A stretch of DNA of 64,000 nt from JAGNZR01 sp051652785 (GCA_051652785.1 JBOFUX010000054.1:1-64000), one strand, 5' to 3'. Positions 27,997 through 36,939 are shown, counted from the stretch's first letter. Notes: a model not told the origin generated them from the letters alone. Program-made: numbers and translations.

Positions 27997-29532
27997 TTAT
28001 TCTTCTATCAAAAATTTTTTTGCAAACTCTCTCATAGAACTCGCTATCATTTTGTTTATTTCATCTTGAGATACCTCTATTTTTTTTTCCTCCTTTTTAG
28101 TATTTCTTTCTATTATAACAGAAACACCATCAAATAGATTAGTCATTCTTCCTAAAAATAAAGAACCTTTTCCTACAATCATAATTCTATTTAAATTTCC
28201 TTTTGTTAATTCTTCTATAGCAAAACCACAATAAGGAACTCCTGATGGGATATGCCCTTGTGTTGGAGCCCATCCTTTCATTCCATGTTGTTCAATAAAG
28301 TTTAGAATTCCAGTTCTTTCAACCTCTCCTCTTTTTACACCAATAGCACCTATCATTTTATAGTTTCCTTCTGGAACATCTCCTGCTCCTGCTGGTTTAG
28401 TTATATCTGGATTTTGCATCTCTACTGAATATTTATCTACGTCAGTTACTTTTAATCCTGCTTTATCTAAAGGAGTACTTATTAAAGCCGTTATTACAGC
28501 TTGAGGGGAAGAACCAGTTCCTACAGTGTGTTTACCTATAAGATCTGTTCTTATTATAGGAGAAATACCATCATCTTTCGATATTAAAACTGCAAAAGCT
28601 CCTAAAACATCTTCTAGTATTGGTAATCCTTTTTTAACATGATCTTTTCCATTCATACCTAATTTTGCTGTTGCTCCTCCTGCTACCACAACTACATTAT
28701 TATAAGTTCCTGCTTTTACAAGGGAAGCTGCTGCTACTAAAGAATGAACTGGTGCTGCACAAAAACCTCTTATATCGCAACCGGTTGCTTCTGTTGCACC
28801 TACCATTTCCGCTATTGCTTTAGCAAAATTTCCACCACCTCTTTGATTTATATCTCCACATGCCTCCTCTGAGCACTCAATAACATAATCTATAATACTT
28901 GATTCAATATTATTTTTATACAATAGATGTTTAAAAGCTAAAACTCCTGAAGCTTTTACAACTAAGTTTTCTAATATTGTATGAGATGATAGATTTATAT
29001 CTATATCATGAGCTTTTTTTATACATCCTACTAAAATATCATCACAATATAGACCTTCACTAGCATCATTAAGTACAGATTTTTTTATAATTTCCTCTGT
29101 TGTTCCTTTTAAATTTTTAGTTTCTTCTATATTTGAAATTGGATTTTTTAAATATTTTTCAAGAGATACTTCTAAAAATTTTTCTTCTAACATAACTAAA
29201 TCAAATTTATCACAAATTTTTAGGAGAACAAAAAATTCATCTTGCGGAAGTATTTCACCATATTTTCCTTCTCTTTGTGGCTTTAGTTTTATATCTACCC
29301 AGTTATCACCTAATTTTTTTAGCTCTTCAGGTGTTAAATTCCCTATATATGTTTGATTTGGCGGATAACTAATTATATCTTCATAACTTCTATATGAAGA
29401 TTTTATATTTTTTAAATATTCAGATTCAGGATTAACTAATTTTTCGGTTGTTTGCGTTGCTCCGTTATGTAAAATCATATCTGGTGTATGTACTAAAGCA
29501 TATCCTACATTTTTTAAAATAGCATAACTCAT
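27997..29532 (-). CDS. grdC: Glycine/sarcosine/betaine reductase component C, beta subunit
   Basis: 511 residues with a ketoacyl-synthase III-like fold. The active-site-type Cys lies in ECSEEACGD. Other conserved segments are GATEATGCDIRGFCAAPVHSL, VVVAGGATAKLGMNGKDH and WAPTQGHIPSGVPYCGFA. GrdC with GrdD forms component C, which cleaves the acetyl thioester and releases acetyl phosphate. A hairpin terminator separates it from grdB, which may lower component C expression relative to GrdA/B. Confidence 0.93.
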   Translation of the reverse strand: MSYAILKNVGYALVHTPDMILHNGATQTTEKLVNPESEYLKNIKSSYRSYEDIISYPPNQTYIGNLTPEELKKLGDNWVDIKLKPQREGKYGEILPQDEFFVLLKICDKFDLVMLEEKFLEVSLEKYLKNPISNIEETKNLKGTTEEIIKKSVLNDASEGLYCDDILVGCIKKAHDIDINLSSHTILENLVVKASGVLAFKHLLYKNNIESSIIDYVIECSEEACGDINQRGGGNFAKAIAEMVGATEATGCDIRGFCAAPVHSLVAAASLVKAGTYNNVVVVAGGATAKLGMNGKDHVKKGLPILEDVLGAFAVLISKDDGISPIIRTDLIGKHTVGTGSSPQAVITALISTPLDKAGLKVTDVDKYSVEMQNPDITKPAGAGDVPEGNYKMIGAIGVKRGEVERTGILNFIEQHGMKGWAPTQGHIPSGVPYCGFAIEELTKGNLNRIMIVGKGSLFLGRMTNLFDGVSVIIERNTKKEEKKIEVSQDEINKMIASSMREFAKKFLIEE

Positions 29533-29554
29533 TTTAACCCCCTAGTTTATTTAT

Positions 29555-29593
29555 GAAAAAAGCTGTAGGTAAGACACTTCTCACCTTACAGCT
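29555..29593 (-). terminator. Intercistronic attenuating terminator, grdB/grdC
   Basis: The hairpin pairs AGCTGTAAGGTGAG with CTTACC-TACAGCT (one bulged base) and is followed by TTTTTT on the minus strand. It sits 7 bases after the grdB stop and before the grdC ribosome binding site. Confidence 0.7.
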
Positions 29594-29599
29594 AATTTT

Positions 29600-30889
29600 T
29601 TATTTTTCAAAAACAGTTTGAGTTTCAATTTCAGTTGTAAGAGCCACTAATGCTTTCTCAACCATATGTCTTCTAAGTATTTTTTCTTCATTTTTATCTA
29701 TTAGAGGATTTCCTAATGGATAAGGTATTGCAAAAGCTGGGACTATTCTATTAGCACCAACTGTTAAAGAAATTGGTACAACAGTACAAATATGTACTAC
29801 AGGAAGTCCTGTTCTTTCTATTGCTTTTACCATCGTTGCCCCGCAACGAGTACAGGTTCCTCAAGTAGAGGTTAAAATTACACCCTCTACACCTTGTGCA
29901 ATTAATTTTTTAGCAAATTCAGTTGCAAAGGCATCTGAATTTTTAACAGAAGTTCCATTTCCTACAGTTGTATAATAATAAGGATATATTTCCCCTATTT
30001 TTCCTTCCTTTAATATATCTTTTAATACATCTACAGGAAGTACTCTATTAGGATTTTCATTTGCATATGTTGGATCATAACCACCATGTGCTGTTTCCCC
30101 CATATTGTCTATTGAATATTCTCCATACTTTGAAGCTGAAGAAGCCTCTATATGATCTGGATTTTTAAGAGGAACAATTCCACCAGAAGTAACTAGAGCT
30201 ATTTTTGCCTTCGATAAATTTTTTATAGCTTTTCCAGGTTTTACCCTATCAAATGACGGCATAGGATACTCTGTTTCAAAAGGTTGATTAGATAGTTTTT
30301 TTATTAACATATCAACTGCTCTTTCTGCACCAATTTTTTCAGCAAAATAGTTTTCTCTTATTCCTCTTAGAATATATCCTTCTTCCTTTGGAGATCCTAT
30401 TTTTTCTTGATTTACTATTTTTTTTGCAAGTTTCACCATGGAAGGAATAGCCTTTCTCATGTCCGCTGCAGAATTTTTTGTTTCTATAATATATAAATCT
30501 TTTTTAAACATATCTGCACCAGGATTTTCTATGTACATTCCAGTTATAACAGGTATGTTTAAATTTTCTCCTATAAATTTACAAAGTGTTGCACAAGCAA
30601 CTCCGTATCTTCCTGCATTAAATGCTGGTCCTGCAATTAACAAATCTGGTTTCTCTTCTTTTATTAGTTCCAGAATTTTAGATTTTGTCTCTTCTAAATT
30701 TTCATTAAAATATGAATCGCCACAAATAATCGTAGCAACAATTTCACATTCTTCTCCAAATTCTTTTTCAATACCTAATCCTGGACCAATTTTTCCAATT
30801 CTTTTTTCTGGAGGAATATGTGCCATTTCTTCTCCACCAATATTAGCAAAAAACTGATTTATATAATGTACAATTCTTAATTTTGACAT
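29600..30889 (-). CDS. grdB: Glycine reductase component B, selenoprotein subunit
   Basis: 429 residues when the in-frame TGA at 29863-29861 is read as selenocysteine (Sec343). The flanking sequence VILTST-U-GTCTRCGATM matches the family, where Sec is followed by GTCTRCG. Without recoding the gene would split into a 342-residue and a short 77-residue frame. Component B binds glycine as a Schiff base with the pyruvoyl group of GrdE and transfers the carboxymethyl unit to the Sec of GrdA. A perfect hairpin just after the UGA is the expected bacterial SECIS. Gene order and the nearby alanine/glycine symporter favour glycine over sarcosine or betaine. Confidence 0.96.
29833..29849 (-). promoter_or_regulatory. 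Bacterial SECIS hairpin in grdB
   Basis: TCGTTGC and GCAACGA form a perfect 7-bp stem with a GGG loop, starting 11 bases after the UGA. Bacterial SECIS elements lie immediately 3' of the UGA within coding sequence and expose G's in the apical loop for SelB. Confidence 0.8.
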
Positions 30890-31040
30890 TGGATACTCCT
30901 TTATATTTCAGGATTTTTGTAGCTCATACTTGAGATACAGTAAATTAACATAAATGACCTGACCTAGGTCTCTTAGAATTTTTATGGACTATTTGGAATT
31001 TTTATTTAAGCAGTAATAATTTTTATTTGTAAATTTTTTC

Positions 31041-31514
31041 TTATAAATATTTACAATTTTTTCTAACATTTATCATTTCTTCAACGATATTTGGTACATC
31101 AAGAACCATCTCCATCATACCAATTTGCTCGTCATAGATTTCTGTATTAACAGAATTTTTAAATTCTTCTTCTAATACATGATAAACAGTTAATCCTAGT
31201 TCAACTCCTGCCAATACTCCAGCATAAGTTGGATCTCCTATTGTCACCGTTTCCGCTGCAAGACCAGATGCTTCTGCTTCTGCAGCCCCTAATAAAATTA
31301 CTATATTTTCTGCCCCATACTCTCCTGCCAAAGAGTTGATTCTTTTTTGATTTTCCAAATCCATAGCTCCTGCCGCCGTTCACACAAAGCATTCAGTTGC
31401 AGCAAATAGTACTTGAACATTTTCTGTCGTTTCCACACAAGCTTTTATAGCTTCCCCAGGAATTCCATCTCTGTCCCCAATGATTATTACTTTTTTGTTT
31501 TCAAGAATATTCAT
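31041..31514 (-). CDS. grdA: Glycine reductase complex selenoprotein A
   Basis: 157 residues from the ATG at 31514, which has an AGGAGGA site. The in-frame TGA at 31382-31380 encodes Sec45 in the context ATECFV-U-TAAGAMDLE, the invariant GrdA motif. A Met just after it would give a misleading 107-residue protein. GrdA carries the carboxymethyl-selenoether intermediate between components B and C, and the oxidised selenide-sulfide is reset by thioredoxin. The next gene, grdB, begins 151 bases downstream. I see only a weak stem after this UGA (GGCGGCAGGAGC region), so the SECIS is less clear than in grdB. Confidence 0.96.
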
Positions 31515-31553
31515 TTTACCATTCCTCCTAATTGTTTTATTTTTTATTTCACA

Positions 31554-32840
31554 TTAAAAACTTTTTGCTGTTAATTTATTAAATCCTAACTCATTTGTTG
31601 CACCGGTTATCACTTGTATCTCTGCTAAAATACTACCGTCTTCTCTTAGTGAACCATCAAATCCACCAGCAATTTTATCTGTATAATTAATCATTCCTAT
31701 AATTTTTTTCATAGGTGGAAGTAAAATTAGTTCATTAGCATTTCCTCCACTAACTACAGCATCAGCTAATTTATCAGCATCAGCTAAAGATTGTGAAGCG
31801 CCATCTCTCCCTGCATATTCATCAGTTACTATAACAGTTTTTATATTTTTCAATTCAATTTTTTTACAGTTCATAATCAGATCTGTATCTGGATTTCCAA
31901 ATCCCTCTTGTGATATTACTACACCATCAAAACCAAAACATTCACAAAGTTTTGCTGTTATATCAGAAGATCTTACTTTATCTGCTAAAAATACATTTTC
32001 ATTAGTAATAATTATTCCCATAAAGTTTATCTCTTTTCCATGTTTTGCATACAAAGATTTTATAATAGGATTATTTAAATGGTGATATGTCGTATTTTTA
32101 TCACAAGCAGACACACAATTTCCACTTATTATTGCCCCGTCCATTATTTCTGTCGGGTATAAAAAAGTAGGGATTATTTTCTTTCCATCTACACCGTAAA
32201 CATATGTGTCATGAAGTAATCCCTGTGTTTGCAACATATAAACATAACCGACTTTTGGTAGTTTTGGATATTCTTTAGCTTGATCTAGTAAAGGTTTCGT
32301 TTCATATACTATAACTTCATCTGGTGTTATATCTTTTCCTAATTTTCCTAGAAACTCAGCTGTTTTTAATCCTGCCATTCGAGTAGAATATTCATAATCA
32401 TATTGCTTTAAACCTTCCATTGGTTCTATTACTAGACATAAATTATTAAGTTTTGAAAAAGGTGTATATTCAGCACCTACTCCACTCATATCTATGACCC
32501 CTTCTTGAAATCCAACTATTTTCCCACAAGTAACTACTCCCATATTTTTAAGTCCGTGAGTCCGCCCTTCACCCACTGTATTTACCTTAGATAAAATTCC
32601 GGGAAATATCCCTCCATTTCCTGAAACTTTTACTCTCGGCTCTATAACATCTTTTACAGGTGTTATTCTTGTGGAATCTCCCGGTTTTGCAATTTCAAGT
32701 TTTAAAGATTTTATTTTCTCATCTTCCATAACTAAACTCTCAATATCTTTTTTATTGATAAAGAGAACACCATTTTCTATTTTAGATTCCTCACTAAATT
32801 GAATATCTTTTATTTTGATTTCTCCAAATTCTAGACGCAA
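31554..32840 (-). CDS. grdE: Glycine reductase component B proprotein (pyruvoyl-forming)
   Basis: 428 residues. Asn241-Cys242 in SGNCVSACDKN is the self-cleavage site at which the Cys becomes an N-terminal pyruvoyl group in this family, giving two chains. Other conserved regions are TRITPVKDVIEPRVKV, NGGIFPGI and EGFGNPDTDLIMNC. With GrdB it forms component B, where the pyruvoyl carbonyl binds the amino group of glycine. It precedes grdA by 39 bases. The paralogues GrdG (sarcosine) and GrdI/H (betaine) are similar, so substrate rests partly on context. Confidence 0.93.
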   Translation of the reverse strand: MRLEFGEIKIKDIQFSEESKIENGVLFINKKDIESLVMEDEKIKSLKLEIAKPGDSTRITPVKDVIEPRVKVSGNGGIFPGILSKVNTVGEGRTHGLKNMGVVTCGKIVGFQEGVIDMSGVGAEYTPFSKLNNLCLVIEPMEGLKQYDYEYSTRMAGLKTAEFLGKLGKDITPDEVIVYETKPLLDQAKEYPKLPKVGYVYMLQTQGLLHDTYVYGVDGKKIIPTFLYPTEIMDGAIISGNCVSACDKNTTYHHLNNPIIKSLYAKHGKEINFMGIIITNENVFLADKVRSSDITAKLCECFGFDGVVISQEGFGNPDTDLIMNCKKIELKNIKTVIVTDEYAGRDGASQSLADADKLADAVVSGGNANELILLPPMKKIIGMINYTDKIAGGFDGSLREDGSILAEIQVITGATNELGFNKLTAKSF

Positions 32841-32874
32841 TTTATTTCCTCCTCAATTTTTAGGTTAGTTAATT

Positions 32875-33192
32875 TTATAAGAATTTCAATATCATTTTTT
32901 CTATATTTTCTACTGTTGCTTCTTCTTTTGTAAGTCCATCTTTTTTCACACCATTTTCATATATTAAAATGGTTGGAAGTCCTAAAACTTTTTCTCTTAT
33001 AGCTAATCTTCTTGCTTTTGCAGTGTTAAACTTATAAAACTCAAGTTTTCCTTGATAGGCTTCAGATAATTTTTCCATATGGGGTAACAAAGCCTTGCAA
33101 GGTTCGCAACTATCACTAAAAAAATCTACAAGAACCAACTTTTTACTCGCAATAACCAATTCATCAAAATTTTCTTGTGTTAACTCCATCAT
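32875..33192 (-). CDS. trxA: Thioredoxin of the glycine reductase operon
   Basis: 105 residues. The active site is CEPC (SDSCEPCKALLPH, about 30-33) instead of the usual CGPC. A thioredoxin cis-Pro region (GLPTILIYENG) is present. It provides the electrons that reduce the selenide-sulfide bond in GrdA at the end of each cycle. Thioredoxin reductase, often adjacent in such operons, is not in this window. Two ATGs occur in tandem at the start, and the first has GGAG 10 bases upstream. Confidence 0.92.
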   Translation of the reverse strand: MMELTQENFDELVIASKKLVLVDFFSDSCEPCKALLPHMEKLSEAYQGKLEFYKFNTAKARRLAIREKVLGLPTILIYENGVKKDGLTKEEATVENIEKMILKFL

Positions 33193-33232
33193 TTAAATCA
33201 TCTCCTTACGTACTTAAAATATTTATATGTAA

Positions 33233-33652
33233 CTAAATTTTATTCCCTATACTATCTATTCCACTACAGATTATAGAATAATCTATCAATTGAAAATCCT
33301 CTAGCACTAATAGTGAATATTTTTCAATATGTTCATTTTTTTTAAATCCTTTAACTAATTCTATAGCACTCTCAATAAAATTCAAAGATTCAAAATCTAA
33401 TTTATCAATATTTTTACTTATTAATATACTTTTATACGGTGTTTCATTTGGTTTTATACTGCTCGTCAGAGGATGAGATAGTAGTTTATGACCCCTATGC
33501 ACAAAATCTCTTGCACTATATAATAATTCTAAATAAGAATAATCTTTTAAAAATTTTAATTCCATGGTTTTTATTTTATCATTTACCAGTGGATTATTCG
33601 TTAGTAACAATATATTATTACAACAAAAATCTTTCCCTTGAGTACCACTCAC
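33233..33652 (-). CDS. grdX: GrdX family protein
   Basis: 139 residues from a GTG start preceded by AGAGGTG. The family's conserved features are present: ILLLTNNPLV near the N-terminus, then GHKLLSHPLTSSIKPNETPYKSI in the middle. GrdX is the usual first gene of glycine reductase operons, with no established biochemical role. Its presence 40 bases ahead of trxA marks the operon's 5' end. Confidence 0.88.
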   Translation of the reverse strand: MSGTQGKDFCCNNILLLTNNPLVNDKIKTMELKFLKDYSYLELLYSARDFVHRGHKLLSHPLTSSIKPNETPYKSILISKNIDKLDFESLNFIESAIELVKGFKKNEHIEKYSLLVLEDFQLIDYSIICSGIDSIGNKI

Positions 33653-33739
33653 AAAAACACCTCTTTTTGCATTTTAAACACACATTAAGTATGTTTATTA
33701 AACTATTTTGTGTTAGAATATTCGTTGTCCTTTGACAAT

Positions 33740-33768
33740 GTTATAACTCTTATTTTTAGAAAAGTCAA
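33740..33768 (-). promoter_or_regulatory. Promoter of the glycine reductase operon
   Basis: On the minus strand TTGACT (33768-33763), a 17-base spacer and TATAAC (33745-33740) lie about 90 bases before grdX. The -10 lies inside the palindrome GTTATAAC, repeated upstream, which may be an operator. Confidence 0.6.
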
Positions 33769-33941
33769 TACTATTTTTAATTTATCAGTGAAAGTTATAA
33801 CTTGAAAGTTTCGTTGTTCTAAAATTTTAAAAAATAGACAATATTTTTCTTATACCATATATTAACTTTATATTTTATTTATGTCAACTTAATAGACTTT
33901 ATTATAATAATTTTTTGTTAATATAAGTAAAAATAAGAGAG

Positions 33942-33980
33942 GGGGATTTTAAGCTTACTTAAAACTTAAAATCCCCTTTT
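33942..33980. terminator. Intrinsic terminator after the flavodoxin pair
   Basis: A 12-bp perfect stem (GGGGATTTTAAG with CTTAAAATCCCC, 33942-33953 and 33965-33976) has an 11-base loop. T-rich sequence follows on the minus strand after CTCTCT, and TTTTT on the plus strand. Confidence 0.7.
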
Positions 33981-34012
33981 TCACTTAATATTAAAATTAT
34001 TTTATCTTAACT

Positions 34013-34354
34013 TTATGCATTTTTCATTTTCAAATATCTTTTACACTGTTGTTCTGTGTTATATCCCAAAAGAATTCCTAATATAAAATCTTCTTCTGGT
34101 GTATATTTTTTTAATGAACCTTTGCTAAATTTTTTTAAAACCTCTATTGGTTCTTTTGTTCCAAAAAAAATATTTACATACCTCTCTTTTAATTCTTCTA
34201 TTATAAATTCATAATTACACTTTTCCAATCTTTCTTTTACAATTTCTATATTATCTGAAGTTGTTGTGAGAAGAGCAAGATTTCTAAGCCCTTTATTTAG
34301 CTCATAAATCATATGAAAAAATACAGCTAACTCCTTTCCTTTTTGAGTGCTCAC
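34013..34354 (-). CDS. DUF2023 family protein
   Basis: 113 residues from a GTG start. The segment HMIYELNKGLRNLALLTT matches the DUF2023 N-terminal pattern (H.IYE..KGLRNL.L.T). The rest contains FFGTKEPIEVLKKF and a C-terminal EDFILGILLGYNTEQQCKRYL. DUF2023 genes are characteristically next to a flavodoxin gene, as here, where only three bases separate them. A role with flavodoxin is likely but unproven. A start closer to the conserved segment is possible but no better start codon is available. Confidence 0.75.
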   Translation of the reverse strand: MSTQKGKELAVFFHMIYELNKGLRNLALLTTTSDNIEIVKERLEKCNYEFIIEELKERYVNIFFGTKEPIEVLKKFSKGSLKKYTPEEDFILGILLGYNTEQQCKRYLKMKNA

Positions 34355-34357
34355 AGT

Positions 34358-34834
34358 TTATTTTATCACCTCGCTCCATAACTCTATTCTTTTATCAGTT
34401 AAATTACTTTGGTTATTTTCATCTATTACGAGTCCTAAAAAATCTCCATTTAAAATCCCTCTGGAGTTTGAATATGAATAACCATCTGTTGAAGTTTGAC
34501 CTATTAAAATGATCCCTTTATCTTTTATTTCTTCATAAATAATTCCTATTCCATCTACAAAGCTATCTCCAAAAGACTCTTGATCTCCTATTCCGATAAA
34601 AGCAATTTTTTTCCCGGCTAAATTTTTTACTTTTAAAGTATCTAAAGCTTCTTGCCAGTTATCTTGTAAATCTCCCATTCCCCATGTAGACGTTGCAAAT
34701 ATAGCAATATCATATTCTTCAACTTTTGAGATCTCAGACACTTCCATAATATCTGCTTTTAAAAGAGTTCCTACTCTCTTTGCTATATCTTCTGTCACTC
34801 CTGTTGTACTTCCATAAAAAATTCCTATTTTCAT
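34358..34834 (-). CDS. fldA: Flavodoxin
   Basis: 158 residues. The FMN phosphate loop is YGSTTGVTE at residues 8-16. The 50s loop (FATSTWGMGDLQDNW) stacks on the isoalloxazine ring, and the 90s loop is IGIGDQESFGDSFVDG. It is a one-electron carrier that replaces ferredoxin under iron limitation. It is first in a two-gene operon with the DUF2023 protein. An AGGAGA site precedes the ATG. Confidence 0.95.
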   Translation of the reverse strand: MKIGIFYGSTTGVTEDIAKRVGTLLKADIMEVSEISKVEEYDIAIFATSTWGMGDLQDNWQEALDTLKVKNLAGKKIAFIGIGDQESFGDSFVDGIGIIYEEIKDKGIILIGQTSTDGYSYSNSRGILNGDFLGLVIDENNQSNLTDKRIELWSEVIK

Positions 34835-34962
34835 AATAATCTCCTTTTTAATTTTTATTTGATGCTTGTGGAAATTATATTCTTTTTTATTTCGTTTGTC
34901 AAACTATTTTGAAATCTTTATTTTGTATTATAGAAATATTTTTTGTGATTTATAAAAACATA

Positions 34963-35008
34963 AAAAAATAGATTTTATGCAAGTGATATTCGCTAAAATC
35001 TATTTTTT
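34963..35008. terminator. Intrinsic terminator after mnmG
   Basis: A 15-bp perfect stem (34963-34977 with 34994-35008) of AAAAAATAGATTTTA type has a 16-base loop. It begins 10 bases after the mnmG stop on the minus strand. Confidence 0.7.
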
Positions 35009-35018
35009 ATTTTTTTAT

Positions 35019-36869
35019 TTAATTTTTAAGTTGCCCTATAATTAAAGCAATATCATTTCCTGTAACTCCACCTATTCTAGAAGCTTCACCTATGGAAAAA
35101 GGTTTAACTTCCATTAATCCACAACGAGCAATATTAGAAATTCCTCTAAGCTTATTATAATCAATATTATGCGGAATTTTCATATCCTCTAATTTTTTAA
35201 ACTTTTCTATTTGTTCCTTTTCTCTAGCAATAAAAACTTCATATTTTATTAATGTTTCAATTTGATTTAAAACAAAATCTGGATACGTATTTATCTCCAT
35301 AATCATAGATAAATCTTTGTAAACTACATTTTTAAATTTTAATATGTCCGAAGCTTTAACGCCTTTAGTTAATCTTTGAGTTTCCCCAACTTTTTCTAAG
35401 ATTAAATTAGCTTCATTCATGGGAACACTGGTTTCTTTTATTCTTTTTACTTCTGATTCTATATTTTTAATTGCTTCTTCCATTATATTTAATCTTTCTT
35501 TTGACACTAATCCTATTTCTTTTGCTTTATCATAAAGTCTCATAAAAGCATTATCAAATCGTAGTGTTAATCTATACTCTGCTCTTGAAGGTAAAACTCT
35601 ATAAGGTTCAGGAGTTTTTTTATGAATTAAATCATCTACCATTACTCCCATATATCCTTCACTTCTATCCACTACAATTGCCTCTTTCCTTTCTGTTTTT
35701 CTAGCTGCATTAACCCCTGCTAAAAATCCTTGAGCCGCTGCTTCTTCATAACCTGAAGTTCCATTTAATTGTCCAGCCATAAATAAATTTTCTATTTTTT
35801 TAGATTCTAAACTTGGGTAAAGCTGATATGCAGGGGCGTAATCATATTCCACAGCATAACCATATCTCATTATTTTAGCATTTTCAAGACCAGCTATTGT
35901 TTTTAACATAATTTCTTGAACAAAGGGTGGCATAGCTGTTGTAAGTCCGTTTACATAAAGCTCGTTAGATTCTTCTGACTCTAACTCTAAAAATATTTGA
36001 TGATCTATTTTTTCAGGAAACTTTAATACTTTTCTGTCTATTGAGGGACAATGTCGTGGACCGTGAGTTTCTATTATTCCACTTACAATTGGAGAGAATT
36101 TTAATAATTCTTGAGTTTTATCTATTGTTTCTTGAGTTGTATGTGTAAGCCACGTAGGAACTGTTTTATTTTTTTTCTTTTCAGTAAAAATTGAAAAATA
36201 AGTAGGATTTTCTTCTCCATATAATGCTTCCATTACAGAAAAATCAACTGTTTTTTTGTCTATTCTAGGAGGAGTTGCCGTTTGATATCTTTTTATTTCT
36301 ATACCATTTTCCATTAAACTCTCAGAAAGTTTTTCTGCTGAATTTTCTCCTTGTCTCCCTGCTGAATACTCTACATCTCCTATAACTACTCTTCCCTTTA
36401 AAAATGTTCCTGTACAAAGAACCACTGTTTCTCCTAGATATTTTATTCCTAGAGAGGATACAACACCGATACATTTTTTATCTGTAACAATTAATGAGTC
36501 TATACATTCTTGAATAATATCTAGCTTTTCTGTTTTTTCCAAAACTTCTTTCATTTTTATTCTGTATTTATATTTATCAGCCTGACCTCTTGTTATTCTA
36601 GCTGCTGGTCCTTTACTTGTGTTTAGATGCTTTAATTGTAAATTGTGATTATCAGTATGTTGTCCCATTTGACCACCTAGAGTATCAATTTCTACTACTA
36701 AGTTACTTTTACCTGGACCACCTATTGAAGGGTTACAAGACATCATTCCTATGTTTTCTAAATACATTGTAAACAAAACTGTTTTTTTTCCTAGTCTTGC
36801 TGCTGCAAGAGCTGCTTCGACCCCTGCGTGTCCACCTCCAACCACAATTACTTCATATTTACTGTTCAT
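35019..36869 (-). CDS. mnmG: tRNA uridine-5-carboxymethylaminomethyl modification enzyme, FAD subunit
   Basis: 616 residues, the usual length. The N-terminal FAD motif is VVGGGHAGVEAALAAARLG. The family signature GPRHCPSIDRKV and GTSGYEEAAAQGFLAG are present, with the C-terminal helical MnmE-binding domain (ISNIARCGLMEVKPFSIGEASRIGGV). With MnmE it modifies wobble U34 of several tRNAs. MnmE is encoded 23.7 kb away in this window rather than next to it. It has a promoter of its own and a terminator. Confidence 0.97.
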   Translation of the reverse strand: MNSKYEVIVVGGGHAGVEAALAAARLGKKTVLFTMYLENIGMMSCNPSIGGPGKSNLVVEIDTLGGQMGQHTDNHNLQLKHLNTSKGPAARITRGQADKYKYRIKMKEVLEKTEKLDIIQECIDSLIVTDKKCIGVVSSLGIKYLGETVVLCTGTFLKGRVVIGDVEYSAGRQGENSAEKLSESLMENGIEIKRYQTATPPRIDKKTVDFSVMEALYGEENPTYFSIFTEKKKNKTVPTWLTHTTQETIDKTQELLKFSPIVSGIIETHGPRHCPSIDRKVLKFPEKIDHQIFLELESEESNELYVNGLTTAMPPFVQEIMLKTIAGLENAKIMRYGYAVEYDYAPAYQLYPSLESKKIENLFMAGQLNGTSGYEEAAAQGFLAGVNAARKTERKEAIVVDRSEGYMGVMVDDLIHKKTPEPYRVLPSRAEYRLTLRFDNAFMRLYDKAKEIGLVSKERLNIMEEAIKNIESEVKRIKETSVPMNEANLILEKVGETQRLTKGVKASDILKFKNVVYKDLSMIMEINTYPDFVLNQIETLIKYEVFIAREKEQIEKFKKLEDMKIPHNIDYNKLRGISNIARCGLMEVKPFSIGEASRIGGVTGNDIALIIGQLKN

Positions 36870-36911
36870 TTATATTTCTCCTATATAATTTAAATTGTTT
36901 TATTTTCTGTT

Positions 36912-36939
36912 ATTATATTTTAACATATTTTTATGTAAA
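36912..36939 (-). promoter_or_regulatory. Promoter of mnmG
   Basis: On the minus strand TTTACA (36939-36934), a 16-base spacer and TATAAT (36917-36912) lie 43 bases before the start codon. The tetranucleotide repeat lies about 80 bases further upstream. Confidence 0.5.

Larger units (their letters stand above)
33653..34012. other. Regulatory spacer upstream of the grd operon
   Basis: Noncoding spacer holding the grdX promoter, two copies of the palindrome GTTATAAC (33740-33747 and 33794-33801, 54 bases apart, the first overlapping the -10) and the terminator of the flavodoxin pair. I looked for a glycine riboswitch here and did not find its conserved pattern. Confidence 0.5.

Noticed and set aside
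29600..29833. Separate 77-residue gene after a 342-residue gene
   Set aside because: The two frames are the same reading frame interrupted only by UGA in the conserved GrdB selenocysteine motif, with a SECIS hairpin.
31041..31364. 107-residue protein starting MDLENQKRIN as a stand-alone gene
   Set aside because: It is the part of GrdA after the in-frame UGA. The upstream frame, ribosome binding site and CFV-U-TAAGAM motif show that the true gene starts at 31514.
33439..33735. 98-residue plus-strand ORF over grdX and its promoter
   Set aside because: It is antisense to a recognised family gene and includes the grd promoter. Composition is not protein-like.
33653..34012. Glycine riboswitch ahead of the glycine reductase operon
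   Set aside because: I looked for the conserved glycine aptamer core on the minus strand and did not see it. The spacer before the symporter (24429-24540) is too short as well.
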